DNA of 64,000 nt from assembly GCA_934474025.1 (NCBI GenBank), contig CAKSMF010000007.1:40788-104787 (forward strand). The letters run 5' to 3'. Shown here one piece after another: positions 60,466 through 64,000 of this stretch. This DNA is from an uncultured Ruminococcus sp. (GTDB taxonomy: Bacteria > Bacillota > Clostridia > Oscillospirales > Ruminococcaceae). Positions within the stretch are counted from its first letter, which is position 1; every line of letters starts with the position of its first letter. A model generated the notes under the pieces. The model saw only the letters and a program-made list of their open reading frames with translations, ran no database searches and was not told the DNA's origin. Made by a program: the position numbers and the translations under genes.

Positions 60466-62668
60466 TATTTTCTAATTCCTTTCTTTTTTCTGATAACATA
60501 TTCTTCAGACAAGTAAAACGTTCTGTATTTCTAACATTATCGACCATTCTGAATATCACTTGTTCATTTCCGATAAGTATTAAAAGCTTTTTAGCACGTG
60601 TAACTGCTGTATAGAGCAGGTTTCTGTGATTAAGCATATCAAATCCGTCCTGAACAGGAATGATAACAACTTTAAATTCGCACCCCTGACTTTTATGAAC
60701 TGTTATAGCATAAGCAAGTTCAATCTGATTAAGTTGTTCAAAAACATATTCTACTATTTTTCCGTCAAAATCAATTGTTACTTTTTCTTTTGATATTGAT
60801 ATAATTTTTCCGATATCTCCGTTGAATATCCCTGAACCTGATTCACCGTTTTTTTCCCACTCAATCTGATAGTTATTTGAATTTTGCATAACCTTGTCGC
60901 CCAGACGAAAAACACCATTTAAAGTTTTTATTTCGCTTTTCAAGCTGTCGGGAGGATTGATTTCATTTTGTAAAACTCTGTTAAGTTCATTAGTGCCAAG
61001 AAAGCCTTTTCGAGAAGGTGCAATTACTTGTATATCATCAATAGGGGAGTAGCCGTAAGTTTTTGGCAAGCGGTCTTTTACAAGGGAGACAACAAGCTGT
61101 AAAGCAAGTACGGGATTTGAACGCAAAAAGAAAAAGAAATCATTATCTTTTGTAGCAAGGTCAGGATATTCACCGGATACTATTTTATGAGCATTTGTAA
61201 TGATAAGGCTTTTCTGTGCTTGACGGAAAACTGTTTTAAGTTCGATTACTGGTAATACTTTTCCTTCAATCAAATCATGTAAAACGTTTCCTGCTCCTAC
61301 AGATGGTAATTGAGCACTGTCTCCGGTTATTATAAGCTTGCATGAAGGTTTTATTGCACGTAGTAACGCTTCAAATAAAAGAACATCTACCATAGAAGTT
61401 TCATCAATTATAACTGCATCACAATTCAGTTTATTTGATTCATTGTAATTAAATATACGGCAATGTTTTTTCTCATCATATTTCATTTCAAGCAGACGGT
61501 GAATAGTTTTAGCTTCATGTCCGGTAAGTTCTGTAAGGCGTTTACTTGCACGTCCAGTAGGAGCAGTAAGAAATACTTTTAAATTTTTTCTTTCAAGAAT
61601 TGATATAATGGCATTAAGAGTAGTTGTTTTTCCTGTACCTGGTCCGCCGGTAAGTATTATCATTTTTTCTGCTACTGCGAAATTTATAGCTTTTTTCTGT
61701 AATGTTTCATATTTTATGTTATTTTTCTTTTCTTCATAGCTGATAAGGTTTGCACAGCTTATTCTTTTCTTCAATGGACGATAAGAACATATTCTTGTGG
61801 ATATATATTTTTCTGCTGTATAGTATTCCGGAAGATATACATATAAAATATTATCAGCTTTGTATGTATATAACATTTTACTCGATATTACCTTGTTACA
61901 AACAGAAATAAAGTCTTCTTTTTCTATATTAAGTAATGCATTAGTCTGTTTAAAAAGAAGTTTAACAGGCATACATGAATTTCCCTGCATTGCATTCTGT
62001 TTAAGTACATAGTATGTACCGGAAATAATTCTTTCTGACGAATTTTCCTTAAAATCAAGGGAAAATGCTATTTCATCAGCTTTTTCAAAATCTATTCCTA
62101 TAATTTCATCACAAAGAACGTAAGGGTTATTACGAATTATTTCAAGTGCGTCTGAACCCCAGTTTAAATAAGCTTTCATAGCAAAAGCATATTTTATTTT
62201 ATATTTATCAAAAAAGGTTTTTATAATCCTTAATGAAAAGACTTCACGAGCGTTTTCAGTAATTTCTTTACATTTTTTAGGGGATATACCCTTGATTTCT
62301 AAAAGTCTTTGCGGTTCTTTTTCAATAATTTCAAGACTGTTCTTGCCAAATGTACTTACTATTTTCATTGCAAGCTTAGGACCTATTCCTTTAATTGCTC
62401 CGGAAGCAAGGTATTTTTCTATATTTACAGATGTATCAGGGAGTTTTTGTTCATATAATTCTGCCTTAAATTGCATACCAAATTTAGGGTGACTAATATA
62501 GTTTCCATAAATAGAAAGGCTTTCACTTTCTGTAATTTCTCCGAATTCTCCGACAACAGTTATGAACTCTCCATTTGAATCAAAATCCATTACTGTATAT
62601 CCGTTATCTTTGTTTCTGAAAACTATATTTTCTACTGTACCTTGAATTTGTAATAATTGTTGTTCCAT
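60455..62668 (-). CDS. recD2: RecD2-type 5'-3' DNA helicase (SF1B)
   Basis: 737 residues, no RecBC partner. N-terminal OB-like and helix-hairpin-helix region (IKGIGPKLAMKIV, EIKGISPKKCKEI), then helicase motifs: Walker A GGPGTGKTTTLNAI, motif II IIDETSMVD, GDSAQLPSVGAGNVL, and motif VI AYAITVHKSQGCEF followed by LYTAVTRAKKLL. RecD2 acts in mismatch repair and replication-fork rescue. GGGAGG RBS. Confidence 0.93.
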   Translation of the reverse strand: MEQQLLQIQGTVENIVFRNKDNGYTVMDFDSNGEFITVVGEFGEITESESLSIYGNYISHPKFGMQFKAELYEQKLPDTSVNIEKYLASGAIKGIGPKLAMKIVSTFGKNSLEIIEKEPQRLLEIKGISPKKCKEITENAREVFSLRIIKTFFDKYKIKYAFAMKAYLNWGSDALEIIRNNPYVLCDEIIGIDFEKADEIAFSLDFKENSSERIISGTYYVLKQNAMQGNSCMPVKLLFKQTNALLNIEKEDFISVCNKVISSKMLYTYKADNILYVYLPEYYTAEKYISTRICSYRPLKKRISCANLISYEEKKNNIKYETLQKKAINFAVAEKMIILTGGPGTGKTTTLNAIISILERKNLKVFLTAPTGRASKRLTELTGHEAKTIHRLLEMKYDEKKHCRIFNYNESNKLNCDAVIIDETSMVDVLLFEALLRAIKPSCKLIITGDSAQLPSVGAGNVLHDLIEGKVLPVIELKTVFRQAQKSLIITNAHKIVSGEYPDLATKDNDFFFFLRSNPVLALQLVVSLVKDRLPKTYGYSPIDDIQVIAPSRKGFLGTNELNRVLQNEINPPDSLKSEIKTLNGVFRLGDKVMQNSNNYQIEWEKNGESGSGIFNGDIGKIISISKEKVTIDFDGKIVEYVFEQLNQIELAYAITVHKSQGCEFKVVIIPVQDGFDMLNHRNLLYTAVTRAKKLLILIGNEQVIFRMVDNVRNTERFTCLKNMLSEKRKELENNVK

Positions 62669-62701
62669 AGAAAATACCTCCCTGATAGTTGTACATCTTA
62701 T

Positions 62702-62730
62702 ATTATACTATTTTTTCGTATCAATTGCAA
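62702..62730 (-). promoter_or_regulatory. Probable promoter of recD2-mreB
   Basis: Minus-strand TTGCAA (complement of 62725-62730) and TATAAT (complement of 62702-62707), spacer 17, overlapping the end of the upstream small gene. Confidence 0.6.
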
Positions 62731-63061
62731 ACATTTCTGAAAATATTTTTTCAATTTCTTCTGAGCAGGCTATAACGGCACATGGATATTCAAGACAAAA
62801 TCGGTGACATATTTCAAGTTGTTCCGGAGATGCTCCGAAATCTATAAGTATAATTTCTTCTGCATGACATTGCCCACAAGCTATTTTTTCCGATAGGCAA
62901 TCGAGCCTTATAGAAAGATTGGAATCATTAGGGAGCAGGGGAACAGTTACAACATAATCAAGTATATTTTCATTGCATGACTTGCTACGAAAAAGGCTTA
63001 TAAACTCCAGAACAACTATAAACACAAGCAATATTACAGAAATAGCTATAGTCAAATCCAT
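62708..63061 (-). CDS. Small membrane protein (117 aa), unknown function
   Basis: One N-terminal membrane helix (residues 4-24) and a soluble domain of about 90 residues with five cysteines, including CGQC and CHRFC, suggesting redox or metal binding. I do not recognise the family. AGGAGG RBS precedes the ATG. It lies upstream of recD2 on the same strand. Confidence 0.6.
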   Translation of the reverse strand: MDLTIAISVILLVFIVVLEFISLFRSKSCNENILDYVVTVPLLPNDSNLSIRLDCLSEKIACGQCHAEEIILIDFGASPEQLEICHRFCLEYPCAVIACSEEIEKIFSEMFAIDTKK

Positions 63062-63137
63062 ATAACAAACCTCCTTTCTTAGAAAATTTAGTATTTATCG
63101 TTATATTATATTCAAACAGTTGATGTTATGTTACAAC

Positions 63138-63168
63138 AAAATAAAAAAACCGCTCATTAAGAACGGTT
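63138..63168 (-). terminator. Terminator of plsY
   Basis: Minus-strand AACCG-t-TC and GA-g-CGGTT form an interrupted stem followed by seven T residues. Confidence 0.75.
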
Positions 63169-63181
63169 CTTACTATGTAGA

Positions 63182-63808
63182 CTATTGTTTTTTCAGACGA
63201 TTAATTTCGTCATTTCTTCTCCAAAGAAAACTGATATGTGCTTCTTTTCCATTATAAATTCTCTCAAAATTTTCTATATGTTTAAATAAAATTATTACAG
63301 AAACTATGGAAAGTAAAATTGTTCCCACAGGGTCTCCGGTAAAAAGTGCATATACCATGGTAAATATAATAGAACCAGATGGTGCTACAATACATATGTA
63401 ATCAACCATAAGTGCAATTATAATTTCAACGAGCAGGAGAGCAAAAAATATAGTAGGATTAAACGAAAGTATAACTCCGCCTAAACAGGCAAGACCTTTT
63501 CCGCCATGAAATTTCATCATAAATGGGAATATATGTCCTATTATGCATGAAACTCCTGATATGATTTTTGCATATCTCAGAGGAGAAAACAGACTTACAG
63601 CAATAACAGATGCAATAAATGCTTTGGATATATCAAATAATGCTGTAAATACTCCGGCTTTTTTTCCCATAATCATAGTCACATTTGATGCTCCAGCGTT
63701 ACCTGAACCTCTTTCACGAATATCAAATCCGTTGAGTTTCGATAATATATACGCCGGATTGATATTTCCAATAAGATAACCTATCAGAAAACATAAAACA
63801 ATCTGCAT
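63182..63808 (-). CDS. plsY: Acyl-phosphate:glycerol-3-phosphate acyltransferase PlsY
   Basis: Integral membrane enzyme starting phospholipid synthesis. Conserved loops are present: GSGNAGASNVTMIMGKKAG (near residue 35), FHGGKGLAC (near residue 103) and the last-loop HIENFERIYNGKE. About five helices. Length 208 is typical. RBS AAGGTGG before the ATG. Confidence 0.93.
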   Translation of the reverse strand: MQIVLCFLIGYLIGNINPAYILSKLNGFDIRERGSGNAGASNVTMIMGKKAGVFTALFDISKAFIASVIAVSLFSPLRYAKIISGVSCIIGHIFPFMMKFHGGKGLACLGGVILSFNPTIFFALLLVEIIIALMVDYICIVAPSGSIIFTMVYALFTGDPVGTILLSIVSVIILFKHIENFERIYNGKEAHISFLWRRNDEINRLKKQ

Positions 63809-63842
63809 AAAAAACCACCTTCAATCTACAAATAATAATATT

Positions 63843-63871
63843 ATTATACACCATATCCGAAAAAAATGCAA
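63843..63871 (-). promoter_or_regulatory. Promoter of plsY
   Basis: Minus-strand TTGCAT (complement of 63866-63871) and TATAAT (complement of 63843-63848), spacer 17. Confidence 0.7.
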
Positions 63872-63982
63872 GTCCTGAAAATATTGGGTTAGCCATAGGG
63901 AACAATTAAAACAAAAATTTATATTATTGCACCAAATGTATGGTATTTAGTTGTTTTATTTCGATTTTATAAGGTGGTGATA

Positions 63983-64000
63983 ATGTCTATAATTAGAGTT
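63983..64000 (+). CDS. Start of a plus-strand gene cut by the window edge
   Basis: AAGGTGGTGA at 63971-63980 is followed by ATG and six codons (MSIIRV). Too short to identify. Confidence 0.5.

Noticed and set aside
1..64000. CRISPR arrays, tRNA, rRNA, insertion sequences, prophage
   Set aside because: No spaced direct repeats, no tRNA T-arm/anticodon patterns, no transposase or integrase motifs were found on either strand.

Overview
The window is low-GC, gene-dense Firmicutes DNA that looks like a Ruminococcus-type member of the Oscillospiraceae. The grounds are purine-rich Shine-Dalgarno sequences before almost every gene, TTGACA-17-TATAAT promoters, a SpoIIE homologue, paired GlgC/GlgD subunits, a Rex repressor, strictly anaerobic enzymes (NrdDG, HdrABC) and a secreted protein ending in a type I dockerin (cellulosome or amylosome attachment). 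I see no rRNA, tRNA, CRISPR array, prophage or insertion sequence. The species assignment is inference.

Layout. 1-3778: tail of a TetM-like ribosomal GTPase fused to a YacP/Rae1 nuclease domain, then spoIIE. 3976-9856: glycogen operon glgB-glgC-glgD-glgA. 9912-14038 (minus): maf, DUF1015, a NADAR-DarT1-like protein, three related RNA hairpin units, and a Ro60-like DUF2828 protein. 14254-18369: lower glycolysis pgk, small membrane protein, tpiA, a structured intergenic region, gpmI. 18423-24835: a small protein, cobalamin adenosyltransferase, HAD phosphatase, YerC, lon-engB and lysA. 24946-30346: aconitase, a PARG-like ADP-ribose hydrolase, icd, rex and a YqiA-like esterase. 30738-42275: a long operon fumC-hdrBCA-flxDCBA-frdBA followed by an AspT/SucE-type carrier. 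42313-45368: pyrE, two tandem PIN-like proteins and an SGNH-like protein. 45613-50396: nrdDG, 6S RNA, mtnN and the dockerin protein. 50436-54357 (minus): a clostripain-family protease and a Na+ symporter. 54635-59393: fhs, tsaE, tsaB, rpiB, upp, mrp. 59449-63808 (minus): mreB, recD2, a small membrane protein and plsY. The first six codons of another gene close the window.

How the genes fit together. Central carbon metabolism appears to be a split TCA pathway: aconitase and isocitrate dehydrogenase form the oxidative arm to 2-oxoglutarate, while fumarase and a soluble fumarate reductase form the reductive arm to succinate. The fumarate reductase genes are in one tight operon with a complete HdrABC-FlxABCD set, so fumarate reduction is probably fed by NADH through a flavin-bifurcating complex. 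The carrier just downstream is a plausible succinate exporter. A near-perfect Rex operator at the pgk promoter would tie glycolysis to the same NADH/NAD+ balance.

The two stretches most worth follow-up are (i) this Hdr-Flx-fumarate reductase operon and (ii) the minus-strand module in which a Ro60-like TROVE/vWA protein is preceded by three hairpin units with exchanged stem sequences but a conserved ACAGCA bulge, next to a NADAR-type ADP-ribose hydrolase with no DarT toxin beside it.
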